A DNA stretch of 64,000 bases from Mesostigma viride (Eukaryota; Streptophyta; Mesostigmatophyceae; Mesostigmatales; Mesostigmataceae): the NCBI GenBank assembly GCA_009746045.1, contig RPFO01000070.1:1-64000 (forward strand), written 5' to 3'. Positions within the stretch are counted from its first letter, which is position 1; each line of letters starts with the position of its first letter. This document shows, one piece after another, positions 11,181-22,100 of this stretch. Under the pieces are notes generated by a model that ran no database searches, had not been told where the DNA came from, and saw nothing but the letters and a program-made list of their open reading frames with translations. Position numbers and translations under genes: made by a program.

Positions 11181-11990
11181 AATTAAATTAAATTAAATTA
11201 TAACATGCCTCCGTGGGGAGGTCATGTAGCACATATTCCATGATGGATGGGGTGGAGGAAGCCGCGTGATCGAACTATACTAACTCTAAGCTATCTAGAA
11301 AATCCTAACTACACTACTCATCAAAACGCCGCCTCCGCTTGGGGGGAGGTGGCTTGCCCACAGGGTCGGGCGTGTGAGCCTTGACAATCTTCTTCCACCG
11401 CGTCTTGTCCTGCATGACAGTCCAAAGACGGGAGAGAGAGTGGATGCGGTGCTCAAACTGGGCTGGGACCACTAGGTCGTCCAGCAACATCTGAACGTAG
11501 TTCGTGACAGGTTTCCCTACCCGTTTGGGAATGTCCTCGGGGCCAGGCCAGGTCAGAATGTGCCGCCCTGGCTGGCCAAGCCCGGCGCTGGGGGCCGGCC
11601 AGACCGAGGGTGGTGTCGACCTGGCTGGTGCGGGCAAGGTGTCCTACAAATGCTATCCTACGCTGCCTAATCTCGTCCGAAACACGAGGAATGCCATGAT
11701 ACAAAGATTCTGATGACGGACGCTCGGAAAAACCTACGTTAAGGACCTGTCGGAGCATCCTGTAAACCGTGCCGTCTAGCCGAGCTGCGAGTTTGGGTGG
11801 GAGGGTCCACGCCTCGGCGCCATACGTGAGCACCGTGAGGACGAGGACCTTGAAGAGCATGCGCTTGCGGTGCCCGCCCAGGCCCTTCGAGCGCCAGTAG
11901 GGTGTGAGCGAACGGAGCTTGGCCCAGGCAAGGCCGATGCGGGTGTCCACATCGTCGGCGGTGTCAGGAAGCCAGCTCCCCAACAGCATT
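11181..11990 (-). pseudogene. LINE reverse transcriptase C-terminal region (longest copy), frameshifted
   Basis: Minus-strand coding sequence includes LGSWLPDTADDVDTRIGLAW, AKLRSLTPYWRSKGL, LFKVLVLTVLTYGAEAWTL and RQVLNVGFSERPSSESLY. A second frame carries RHILTWPGPEDIPKRVGKP, DDLVVPAQFEHRIHSLS and the end PPPPKRRRRFDE. The 'R/K…LF..V…LLYGaE.W' pattern is the conserved block after the RT palm in RTE/CR1/Jockey-type non-LTR elements. A frameshift near 11560-11600 and loss of the RT core (no YADD) show it is 5'-truncated and dead. The 3' tail at 11181-11215 is (AATTA)n-like. Confidence 0.75.
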
Positions 11991-12620
11991 CCCAAAAGGG
12001 TAGGGAAACCTGTCACGAACTACATCCAGATGTTGCTGGACGACCTAGTGGCCCCAGCCCAGTTTGAGCACCGCATCCACTCTCTCTCCCGCCTTTGGAC
12101 TGCCATGCAGGACAAGACGAGGTGGAAGAAGATTGTCAAGGCGCACACGCCCGACCCTGTGGGCAAGCCCCCTCAGTCCCCCCAAGCGGAGGAGGCGTTT
12201 TGATGAGTAGTGTAGTGAGGATTTTCTAGACTAGATAGCTTAGCGTTAGGATAGCTCGATTACGCGGCTTCCCCCCACCCCATCCATCATGGAATATGTG
12301 CTACATGATCTCCCCACGGAGGCATGTTATAATTTAATTTTTAATTTAATCCACTCTCTCTCCCGTCTTTGGACGTTGACATGCAGGACAAGACGCGGTG
12401 GAAGAAGATTGTCAAGGCTCACACGCCCGACCCTGTGGGCAAGCCCCCTCCCCCCAAGCGGAGGAGGCGTTTTGATGAGTAGTGTAGTTAGGATTTTCTA
12501 GATAGCTTAGAGTTAGGATAGTTCGATCACGCGGCTTCCTCCACCCCATCCATCATGGAATATGTGCTACATGACCTCCCCACGGAGGCATGTTATAATT
12601 TAATTCAATTTAATTTAATT
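11990..12620 (+). mobile_element. Two LINE 3' ends in tandem
   Basis: 11990-12350 and 12350-12620 each encode HSLSRLWT and KTRWKKIVKAHTPDPVGKPP-like stretches, stop after RRRRFDE, and end in CATGTTATAATTTAATTT tails. The first is joined head to head with the minus copy on its left. The second starts directly in the tail of the first, suggesting insertion into an earlier tail. Confidence 0.7.
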
Positions 12621-12624
12621 TTTA

Positions 12625-13450
12625 ACCAGCTCAGGCCAGAAATCGGGAGAATCCGGAATATTGTCGTGAGTTCAGAGGGGGTCTCGATCCCCCGGCTCCT
12701 TAATTGCCGAAGCGCCTAGCCGAGGATGACCCGGCAGTGGCCGCGGTCGCGGTCAGCCGCCTCGCGGCGCGTGTCTTCCAGCTCCTGTAGCTATGTGGTA
12801 ATGGCTGTGGTGATAGAGGTTGCCTGGCTCTTGTGCATGTGCATGAGGTCCACCCGTGAGGATGCGCGAGTCGAGGGGCCGGTCATCGCTGGCCCGGGGT
12901 CCGATCGGTGGGAGGCATGAACATTAAATTTTGATTTATAATTTTTAATGAGCTTCTGATCTGATTAGGCATCCCAAGCTATAGCCCATGCAACTGCGAA
13001 AAAAAAAAAAAACAAAACAAAACAAAAAAAAAAACAACACCTCTTTACCGGAGAGTGGTGCCAGTAATTCGGAAACTATGCCTGATAGATCGATCGTACT
13101 ATGTGAGCTAATGGCGCGTAGGAGTAATCCACATTTGCATGACAAACATTTCCTGCATGAGAAAACTGTTGGACTTGACGACAAAGATATATCTTTGGCT
13201 TTGATATAGTTGTCTCTAGCATTGATATCAAGGAGACAACCAGCGCAGGCCAGAAATCGGGAGAACCCGGACCATGGTAGCTCGAGCCTGCCGTTATCTT
13301 GTCCGCGTGTTCGAGTCGTTGAGGATGATGAAGATTCATGAATGGTGATGGAAATGTGTATCCTTGTGCATTGAAATTATGGCTGGCTTACGTGCATGTA
13401 GAGCGACTAGATTACGTGTAGAGCGTTGATATAGTTGTCTCTAGCATGCA
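12625..13450 (-). repeat. ACCATGGTCCGG-family repeat, two minus copies with ~220-bp extension
   Basis: 12625-12663 holds a short diverged core. 13226-13302 holds a full core, and homology continues to about 13430 through ATGATGAAGATTCATGAATG, GTGCATTGAAATTATGGCTG and GGCTTACGTGCATG. The whole 13205-13430 unit matches the reverse complement of 26187-26370. It looks like a MITE-type repeat; a GTTGTCTC motif marks one end. 12665-12930 between them holds no gene I can support. Confidence 0.6.
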
Positions 13451-13735
13451 TTCGAGAAGTATGATGGATGGGACAAAAATTTCAATTTGATGAGAAGTTA
13501 TTAAAAAGTAAAGACCATATTTACAAAACCTTCTGGATCAGGAAATACGAGGACAGTTCCCAACAGGGCTAGGATACATAACACCTTGTCTCTTTGATAA
13601 CACCCCCGGTAAGGTTCATCATCAACAGCTCGAAAGTAATCTTCGAAGTTCATCAACAGCTCGGAAAATATCCTAAACACTCAATAACATTAAGAGAAGT
13701 ATTTGCCAGAGAATCGGAAAAAGTAATCCACTGGC

Positions 13736-13818
13736 ACATTCATTCACAGGCCACATGCGCGCAATCGCATGATGCTGGCATATTCACAGGCCACATGCGC
13801 GCAATCGCATGATGCAAA
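13736..13818 (+). repeat. ~40-bp direct duplication
   Basis: ATTCACAGGCCACATGCGCG followed by CAATCGCATGATG occurs twice in tandem (13739-13772 and 13782-13815). No gene is seen from 13450 to 13860. Confidence 0.85.
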
Positions 13819-13889
13819 CCCCGTCAATGAGGCAATGAAGGCACACACTAACCCGTGTGTGTTATTCATGATAATTTGTTGTACAATAT

Positions 13890-13894
13890 TTACA
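13890..13894 (-). terminator. TGTAA polyadenylation signal candidate for the CDK-inhibitor gene
   Basis: TTACA on the forward strand (TGTAA on the minus strand) lies about 190 nt 3' of the stop codon at 14083. TGTAA is the usual chlorophyte poly(A) signal, so this fits both the gene end and the lineage. A five-base motif alone is weak evidence. Confidence 0.35.
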
Positions 13895-14082
13895 AACGAG
13901 GTGTTCTAACACTCGAAACTAGCCTTGACGGCTAAAACAAGCCTTGAGGTAAGGCTGCTTTCAATAAAGCAAAAACTTTTCAGGTCGGGCGCAACCTCTT
14001 GAGGTAAGGCTCTCATAGTGCGGCGACGCACTCTTCACGCTCCTCGCATTTCTTTGCGCGCTCACACAAAGAATTCAGTGGC

Positions 14083-15064
14083 TCACATATAGGGGTCAAC
14101 TGGCAAGCCAAAGTGGCTCGTTGACTCATGGATGGCTTCGCGCCATTCCCATCTTCCAGGAAGGGGGGAGTCTGACTCGAAATCGAAGTTCCACCTGTTT
14201 CCACACACAAATAGTCAAACAAAAAGACAATGACAAGGCCCCCAGGGTATTAGCACCTCATGCCATCGTATGTGCCGGGAAAAACTGCAAAAACTAGGCA
14301 ATGAATCCTTGGCATGTGTTTCAAGCAGAAACACGAATATATGCAGCAACCTACGCAGCCTTCAAAAAGGCAAAAAAAATTAATCGTATAAGTATTCGCC
14401 TCAGGCTCACCTCTTCCTCGCAGCTTCCAGCTTCTCCTGTTGCATCTTCTCAATCCTGCTCAGAAAGGAGTTGACATCCTCCTTGCAAGGCGGGCTCCTA
14501 GATTTCTTGAATCCAGCATCCAGCCTGCAAAAGAATGCGCATGCGGCAAACATAGAAGATAATACTCAATGGTCGGAGTGCTCAAAGGAAAAAAAGCGAA
14601 GCGAATTCATCCCTCTCAATCCACCGCGGACAGGCAAAACCAACGCAGAAAACATGTAACTCATAAAAAATAGCAGGCATTTCTAACGTGTAAGTGAAAT
14701 GTTTTCCTTTTTCAATCTCTTACCCAGACATATCCTGGCACTCTTCGCCTTGTTGAGGCCTCTCGTTTGCCTGAAGGATCAAGGCAGGGTTCTCGGCCAC
14801 AGTGCCGCGCTGCCTCTTTTTCCTCTCCTCTTTTGACGGCGTGTTGATAGCTAAGCTCTGATCCCGGAACTCTTCATAGAAGTTGGACTTGATTGCGGCA
14901 CGAGGAGACGAGCATAACAGAAAATCGCTATTTTCCTGCCTTCCGGGGGTCGCTGGTGGAGTATAGGAAAGAGTGCTGTTTCGTTCCTTGCTGCGTGGAT
15001 AAAACGCACACCGCAGCGAGACACCGTCAATGCCAACCATTTCGCAGGATTGAATGGCCGCCAT
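14083..15064 (-). CDS. KRP: Cip/Kip/KRP-type cyclin-dependent kinase inhibitor
   Basis: Exons on the minus strand are 15064-14724, 14524-14411 and 14194-14083, with GT-AG junctions, both introns in phase 2, and a 188-aa product. The last exon encodes the CDI signature WNFDFESDSPLPGRWEW. Compare the known p27/KRP pattern (K/W)(Y/W)NFDF..D.PL.GR(Y/W).W, which binds the cyclin groove and blocks the CDK N-lobe. It is preceded by an acidic/basic helix, FLSRIEKMQQEKLEAARKR, as in plant KRPs. The N-terminal half is hydrophilic, with a basic patch EERKKRQRG that could be a nuclear signal and TP/SP sites. In plants and animals these proteins restrain G1/S CDK activity in the nucleus. The overlapping longer frame in exon 3 lacks the motif and was not used. 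The start ATG is the first in the frame. Confidence 0.8.
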
Positions 15065-15116
15065 AGTCTCTCTTCTCCGATAAGAATTTTCGGAGCTAAA
15101 TGGGAAAATGCCGATG

Positions 15117-15187
15117 TTCCCGCCTTCGCGTCTCTTTTATACAGGCTGCCCGGTCACGTCAAGGTCGGCAAAGTTTATTATTGGCGC
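15117..15187 (-). promoter_or_regulatory. Two E2F-like sites upstream of the CDK-inhibitor gene
   Basis: TTCCCGCC (15117-15124) and TTGGCGC (15181-15187) lie 53 and 117 bp upstream of the start codon. Both resemble the E2F/DP consensus TTTSSCGC. Cell-cycle genes are often E2F-controlled, so the placement is suggestive, but such short motifs occur by chance. Confidence 0.25.
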
Positions 15188-15189
15188 TC

Positions 15190-16180
15190 CACTGCGGCCC
15201 CTGCCAGTTCAGCGATGTATCGGGCGCGGAAGCTTCTGAAAGCCTGACAATGTCTCCTTTCTGTCCTATGGAATCAAAGACGTCCGAGAATTCGGCAATT
15301 TTTGATAGTCAGTTTGACGTCCTATGTACCAACGATGGGGCGCGGTCCTGTCAACGTATTGACACGAGGCGCGCTTGCGAAACAATTTTTGTGGGAAATC
15401 GACGTGGATTCTCACGTGGCTCAGCGCTAGACATGACATGACGTACCGGTCACTGACAAGCGCTACAGGGCCCTATGTACGTAGAACTGCAAGCCAAGTG
15501 GCTGCGAGGCCTTATGTCGAATATTACGCGGCATAAAACTGGCTATAATTGCTTTAACGGTCAGATCCAGTTATTTACGACTGCCGGGTGACGGCCGCCT
15601 GCTCGGCAGCTGGCAAACGTTCACGAAGCTTGGCTATCGTTACGGACGGGAAGTCGGGAACATGTCACATCAGTCATCACACAAGTGCGCCGGTTCAGTC
15701 CGCATGCCAACACTGTCCAACACAATCGATTCAGCGTTGATCAGCGCCACAGGATTATCTGCCTGTGGAATGTGCCCTTTGCCCCTTTCCCTGCCAGTTT
15801 CATTGTCTGAATCATGAATGGTGGACGCGGAATAATTAACAAACTCAACTCAACTCAACACTGGTGGACCGGATTCATCGCTGAGCGGCTAAGCATCTGG
15901 TGCAATTCCCATTCCGTAGCATTCCGTTCAGCCTGAGATCAGTGAAATATGTTTATTGTTTTTCCGGGGAAATGGGTGTTGTTTATTTCCATGTAACCGT
16001 TAAGTTAACCACGGTATGCAACAAATAGCCATTTTTTTTTGTTTTCATACTGGATTCGATCTACCCATGTGCGGCGAGGGATTCAAGTAACGAACTAACT
16101 GGATTCGAACACAGGACCACTTGCGGTACATCGGCCGTTTCCAAATCTCGGTGCTGCCCACGTGCGGTGCTGCCCACTAT
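15190..16180. other. Intergenic, no gene seen
   Basis: No frame with recognisable protein or splice structure. It holds short CAACT runs near 15842-15860 and a TGGATTCGAACACAGGACC motif at ~16099 that recurs at ~375. Confidence 0.5.
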
Positions 16181-16189
16181 TAATAAGCG

Positions 16190-16540
16190 TGGGAATCAAC
16201 AACAACAAAACGCATATTCTCGGATCCAGCCCGTCCGATCCAGTCCAGAGGGTTTGCAACCTGCCCCCTTTGACCTTTCGTCTCGCTAAATTGAGTTCGT
16301 GCTCGTGGATCTCTAAACCACCATGGAATACGGGACCTCAACTCAACGCCGCTTAGAATATTCGTGTAGAGTTGAGTTGAGTTTATTCCCACGCCGTGGT
16401 TTGCCACAAATATTCTATCAACAACAACAAAACGCATATTCTCGGATCCAGCCCGTCCGATCCAGTCCAGAGGGTTTGCAACCTGCCCCCTTTCACCTTT
16501 CGTCTCGTTAAATTGAGTTCGTGCTCGTGGATCTCTAACG
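16190..16540 (+). repeat. ~125-bp direct repeat separated by a CAACT/GAGTT inverted segment
   Basis: The segment from GGGAATCAACAACAACAAAA or its equivalent through CGTGCTCGTGGATCTCTAA occurs at about 16190-16317 and 16418-16539 with only a few differences. Between them, GAATACGGGACCTCAACTCA and AGTTGAGTTGAGTTTATTCC lie in opposite orientation. This looks like a duplicated end of an unidentified element. Confidence 0.8.
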
Positions 16541-16615
16541 TAAAATCACCGTGACGAAAAGTCGAATATTATGGGGAATCAGGGTACGGCACGCGTCAGA
16601 TTCCCCCATGCGCAT

Positions 16616-17580
16616 GCTGGCTGGAGTTCCAGGTAAATAGGTGTACGTTTATTCCAAATATAGCCAGTAGTTAATCCCTGCTAAGCCTAGGGCATGCTGG
16701 CTGGAGTTCGGGGAAATGGGTATATTTTATTAGCCAATTATGGACCAAAGAGGTGAGAGGGGAAATGAGTATCAGCGAATCCTAATGAAGGTGGGCACAC
16801 ACACGTGTGGCGGTGACAGGTGAAAGGCTAATAGGGCGCGTTATTAGACCAGGGAAGCCATTGGACCTGAGTAATGTCGCCATGAGGCATACTGGTGAAT
16901 ACCTGATTACGGCCCAGTAGATCATGAAAAAGCTGGAGCGGGCTGGGCTTGTCGTTATTGGGCCCTGGGTCCCACACCCTGTGTTGTTCCTGAGCTAACA
17001 GCCAGTAGCGGCGCATAGCCGCATTCCATAGGTATATAAAGCGCCGGACTACGCCGCCGCGGGTATACTCCTCGCGGACCTTAAAGACTGTCTCGTTGCG
17101 TATGGTCCAGATCGCATAGATGCTGGCTGGAGTTGAGTTGAGTTGAGTTGAGTTGAGTTGAGTTGAGTTGAGTTGAGTTGAGTTGAGTTGAGTTGAGTTG
17201 AGTTGAGTTGAGTTGAGTTGAGTTGAGTTGAGTTGAGTTGAGTTGAGTTGAGTTGAGTTGAGTTGAGTTAAGTTGAGTTGAGTTGAGTTGAGTTGATTCC
17301 AGCTTTTATTCCCGCTTTTATTCCCGCGCCGGTGCCCGGTGTACCGACCGGGGTATACTATACTAGTATACCCCTATACGTACTATACTAACTAGTAGTT
17401 AGGACTGGTAGTGGATGCATCGACTGGTCCTGCCTGGAGTTACAGTAGTATGGGGTTGGCAAACAATGTGAGCGGTAAATTTTACGAGAAGCGGCCTGGA
17501 AGCGGCCTGGAAGCGGCCTGGAAGCGGTAAAAAATTGCCGTAAGTACTTAAGCTAGTCTAACCACGCTGGCTGGAGTATA
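16616..17580 (+). repeat. GCTGGCTGGAGT motif repeats and (GAGTT)n array
   Basis: GCTGGCTGGAGT occurs near 16616, 16696, 17122 and 17567. 17131-17297 is a nearly perfect (GTTGA)n pentamer array of about 33 units, directly after the third motif copy. A 12-bp AAGCGGCCTGG-type tandem lies at 17490-17528. No gene is supported here. Confidence 0.8.
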
Positions 17581-19000
17581 CTGCATGATTTCCTCGCAAA
17601 ATTCCTGCTCATGTGCGACAGCCGTTTTGCCTGGCGGGACCTTTGGTACCGTTCACTTTGACACTGGTTTTGATGGGGGCTTCGACAGGACTGAGGATGG
17701 CACGTTATTAAGGCGTCAAGTTCTGGGCGCGCCTGGTACAGTCTACAGAATCTTATTACTGTAGGTCCTCTGGCCGGCTTACAGTTGTTGTTGGATCCCA
17801 CGCCTGGCTTACGGTAATAATTGTTTATGCAGGCAGAAGACACGATCCTGGGTACTTTCGAACTGGCGGATGGCCTGGTTTCGCATCATGATCCCTCTGT
17901 AGCTTTCATTTGCTAACGGTTGCTGTTCGAATGCCGTTGTTTGAAGCAACATTATGTGAGACAGTAGTAAGCATGACATGCGTACGCGTGCGATTATGCG
18001 GCAAACATGCAACCTGCAGGCCGCTTGACATCGCTCAAACAGGCCATCCAAGAGGGGCCCCGTGATACCGCGTGCCGTACCTGTAGGATCAACATATATA
18101 CTAAAGCTTGTAAAACGCAGCCTTGGCACAATTTTAGCTAACACTCTTTCGAACGGCTTTCGGCTCCAGCCACTCAGCGGCGCGACTTACGGTCCGCTTG
18201 ACGAATGAGCTGCGCGAAATTTCGTTGCGACCAATCACGAAAAGGTCAAACCACGGCGCGCCCATTTTTGAGGTTTCTGAAGCGTTACATCCAGATGAGC
18301 CATTTGGCAGAGGTCCGTATGCCCAGATGGCTCCTACTAGAAAACTCTGCGATTTCCTGTGTTCGCGAGCTCCAGATATAACCGTCGCAAACTTTTGGGC
18401 TGTTGGAGCAAACTTTCTGTTGGCGATATCCCGTTACAAACGCGCAGGAAGCTCACACGTGGATTTTCCTGTGCTCCACCGCCTGTAAGCGATTTTTCCC
18501 TGCTGTCTGCGGCGAGGTCACTCATCCCCGCGCGCATCGCGCTCCCGTGCAGGGGTAGCAGTCAATCTGGAGCTAGTTGAACTCCGCAAGACGTAGTTCG
18601 CGAGCTCCGTCCACTGCGCGGTTGCGCAGTTTGTCCCTTTGTAGCAATGTACATATTGTGCAACTTCTGATGAAATTGCTTACGTAGACTTCAGGCGCCA
18701 AGGCACACCTCATCATACGATCAATCGTGACGTACCGGGTTCGAACCTTCAGAGGCCTTCTAGCATTCCGGATTTTTTTCCTTCACCCTTTTGCCAAACT
18801 CCGTGAATCTTGTGGTCGAAACTCTAAAGCTAGCGCGCGCTCCTTGGCGGGACTAGTGCCACTTGGCACTCGACGGAGGTACGTGGTGACTCACATCTCC
18901 CTAGCCGGGGCTCCCTGGCCGGGGACCGGCCACAAAAAGAACAAGCTCTAATGTCGCGGGCGAAGCCCGCAAAACTTGTACACTATCTATTTGATATCCG
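17580..19000. other. Intergenic, no gene recognised
   Basis: Only short frames without recognisable motifs on either strand. No repeat longer than a few units was noticed. Confidence 0.45.
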
Positions 19001-19012
19001 CGATTTAAGCGA

Positions 19013-19022
19013 GATATAAAAG
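19013..19022 (+). promoter_or_regulatory. TATA box of the C1orf74-like gene
   Basis: GATATAAAAGC lies 80-90 bp upstream of the ATG at 19102, at a plausible distance for a short 5' UTR. The ATG itself has a good context (GCCATGG). Confidence 0.55.
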
Positions 19023-19101
19023 CGGGAGGAAGGGGCAGAGAGAACTGAGAAGTGATTGGGGGAGGGGGGCGCGTCGGGGGAGCGCGCCCTGTGGTAATGC
19101 C

Positions 19102-22100
19102 ATGGAGAATGCCGACGGGAGCGGTAACTTCGTGGAGTGGGCAAGGCGTGCCCGGGAAGAAGTAGGGGGCAGCATGCGGAAAGGGTGGCACCATTTCATT
19201 CAAGGTAATTATACGGAGGAATGGGTACTGCGCCGAAATGTGCGCGGTTTGCCTCTCACATTTTACCCGCGGCCTGCGAAACTTTCCCCGTATGAGGCGC
19301 CCAGGTCATGAGCTTTTTGTTTGGGAATATTTTAGTGAGCGCCCCACTTAAGCCCGCGTTAGTCTAGCCTGGAAAACTGGGAAAGCAGGAATTGCCAACA
19401 TTCGCTTTACAATGCATACCCAAGCAACCCACCTCCGGCATCCAGACCCCCTACCCGCCACCTTGCTCACCTTCACATTCTCTTTCCTGCTGCCCCCCAC
19501 TTCCCCTTTGCTCCCCCGCTCGAGGATAGCCCTGTTCCTCCAGCCCCCTTGCACTCACCCGTCCTAGGTTGTCAGCATGACAAGGGGCTCATGCGCTTGC
19601 CGTGCACTAGAGGAATCGTAAAGGATTCAATGCCCGACCGTGCGGTGGTGGTTGGACTGCATGCACTAGGGGAGTAGTCAAGGGGTTGGTGCCCGACCAT
19701 GTTTTGGACTGCATGGAGTCAACAACACCGCGGCCCCATGTCCATGGCACGCCCCTTGGTCTCATGTATGTGCCTGCATGTACAGAGGCAGCCGTCGCGG
19801 CCAAGGGGGGGGGTCGGGTTATTAGTAATAGAAGTGCCTGAAGGGTCTCGAAAGTACCAGTTTGTGCCTGTTTTGTGTCATGAGTAGTTGTAGGGAATCC
19901 AGAGTGCCTGGTATCTCACGTATTACCAGCATAGCCGCCAGAGCCATCACCATGGCCAGCAAGGACAATGGCCCTCGCTGCCGGGATGACTTGTGCTCCT
20001 GCTGTGGTGTATGCTACCCTATTGTGCTGCTGTGACGGTGTATGCTGCACTACTGTGTGTCGTTGCCTGTGGCATGCACGAGTGGCCACATGCACTCGTC
20101 ACGACCCTTACGCGACCCATGCACGCCATCTGGTTCAGAGGGCTCGGACACACACACGAAACACGTACCGTCAGCACATACACAGGAGGTGACACAGCGC
20201 AGGGCATGCCGGTGTGCAAATATCCGCGGTTGCTTCTGGTGATATGCGCGATGCTACGAATCCCCACTTGAGCTGTGCTGTCAAGCCTGTGCTGGTCGTT
20301 TGCTTGGTACAGCGTTCCTCAAGCGGATGCCCCTACGGATGGATCTCTGGCTTCATTTTGCATTCTTGGTGGCAATAATCAACACCAAAGCCCCCCTCTC
20401 CCCACCCCCCACCCCCATCCCCCGCCAGACCTGCTGATGCTGTCATCCGGGCTACGGCCCGCCATCATGGTGGACTATGCTACGACAGCTATGGGGGACG
20501 TGCCCATCATCCAGCAAGCCATGCGCCAGGTCAGAGGTCATCACTTGCATCATACCCACCATCCTGTTGGCCGCATCACCATCCTGTTGGCCGCATCACC
20601 ATCCTGTTGGCCGCATCACCATCCTGTTGGCCGCATCACCATCCTGTTGCGCATCACCATCCTGTTGGCCGCATCACCATCCTGTTGGCCGCATCACCAT
20701 CCTGCCAACTCACCCGCTGACTGAACTGTACGTAATCGGACGACGTATTTGAGGTAATGAGGTCTCTTGAGGTAATGAGGTCTTAAGGTAACTAGAGTCT
20801 AGTAAGGGACTTTGGGTGGTTCAACCGTTTGAGGTTACTGTTTGATGCGCTTATGCGCTGGCGCAGCATCAATCGTGACAATCAATTGCTCGTGATCTGA
20901 GCGGCCCTTGGGTGGCAGCTCTCCTTGCCGTGTAACAGCATATCCCAGCAAGACAGCCTGGCACCCTACAGCAAAATGAAGCTTTCTTTTCGCACGTGGT
21001 CACTGTATTTATGGTTTACGGGGGTCACGAGTGGCGGGCTTCCTCCTCACAGTCCCCCGTCTTTCTTGACCCAGCATCGAGCCTAGCCGCGAGACTAGAG
21101 GCAATCAGTGACCGAGGAGAAAGGCTATGCCATCACAGAACGGCACACGCAGCCCCTGAGCCCCCGCCTTGGGTGGCACTGACAGTCTCTAGTCCAGCCT
21201 ATAGTCTACACAGTGTGCCAGCTGTCCAGGGAATGCCAGGTGTCATTATGCCGGGGTGGGGCCAGATGTTTACCCTGGCGCTTCCGCTGCCATTCCGCTG
21301 CCAACCCTGGCTTGCTGACTCAAGAGATTACCATCGTTGTTGTCTCTCTGGGGGTGTCTGTTTGCAAGCCAAGTTTTTCATCGTGGCCCTGACCCATAGC
21401 CCTCATGACATACCTTGCACCATCTCCTGACTGCATGGCCACCCCCCAACGCCATGCCTGTGCCTGCGCCTGCGCCTGTGCATGTGCATGTGCATGTGCA
21501 TGTGCATGTGCATGTGCATGTGCATGTGCATGTGCATGTGCATGTGCATGTGCATGTGCATGTGCATGTGCATGTGCATGTGCATGTGCATGTGCATGTG
21601 CATGTGCATGTGCATGTGCATGTGCATGTGCATGTGCATGTGCATGTGCATGTGCATGTGCATGTGCATGTGCATGTGCATGTGCATGTGCATGTGCATG
21701 TGCATGTGCATGTGCACGTGCATGTGCATGTGCATGTGCATGTGCATGTGCATGTGCATGTGCATGTGCATGTGCATGTGCATGTGCATGTGCATGTGCA
21801 TGTGCATGTGCATGTGCATGTGCATGTGCATGTGCATGTGCATGTGCATGTGCATGTGCATGTGCATGTGCATGTGCATGTGCATGTGCATGTGTGCATG
21901 TGCATGTGCATGTGTGCATGTGCATGTGTGTGCACATGTGCCTGTGCCTTCACCCTTACCACAGGCAGCGCAAGCCACCCGTTCGCGGGATACCCTATGC
22001 ACCTTTTTCATGCACGGGTGTCTGTACGTCATCAACATGAGGATGCTGGTGGACAAGTTGACGGCCGCCAGGTGTCAGTTGGAGCGATCCAAGTCTGCAA

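Noticed and set aside
14013-14222. 69-codon alternative frame over the CDK-inhibitor last exon
   Set aside because: The other frame carries the CDI motif and joins in phase with the upstream exons.
18725-18770. tRNA T-arm-like GGGTTCGAACCTT
   Set aside because: No matching T stem or acceptor stem.
21320-22056. Long His-Met, Ala-His and Thr-Cys dipeptide frames
   Set aside because: They arise from the (CATGTG)n array, which lacks stops in all six frames.
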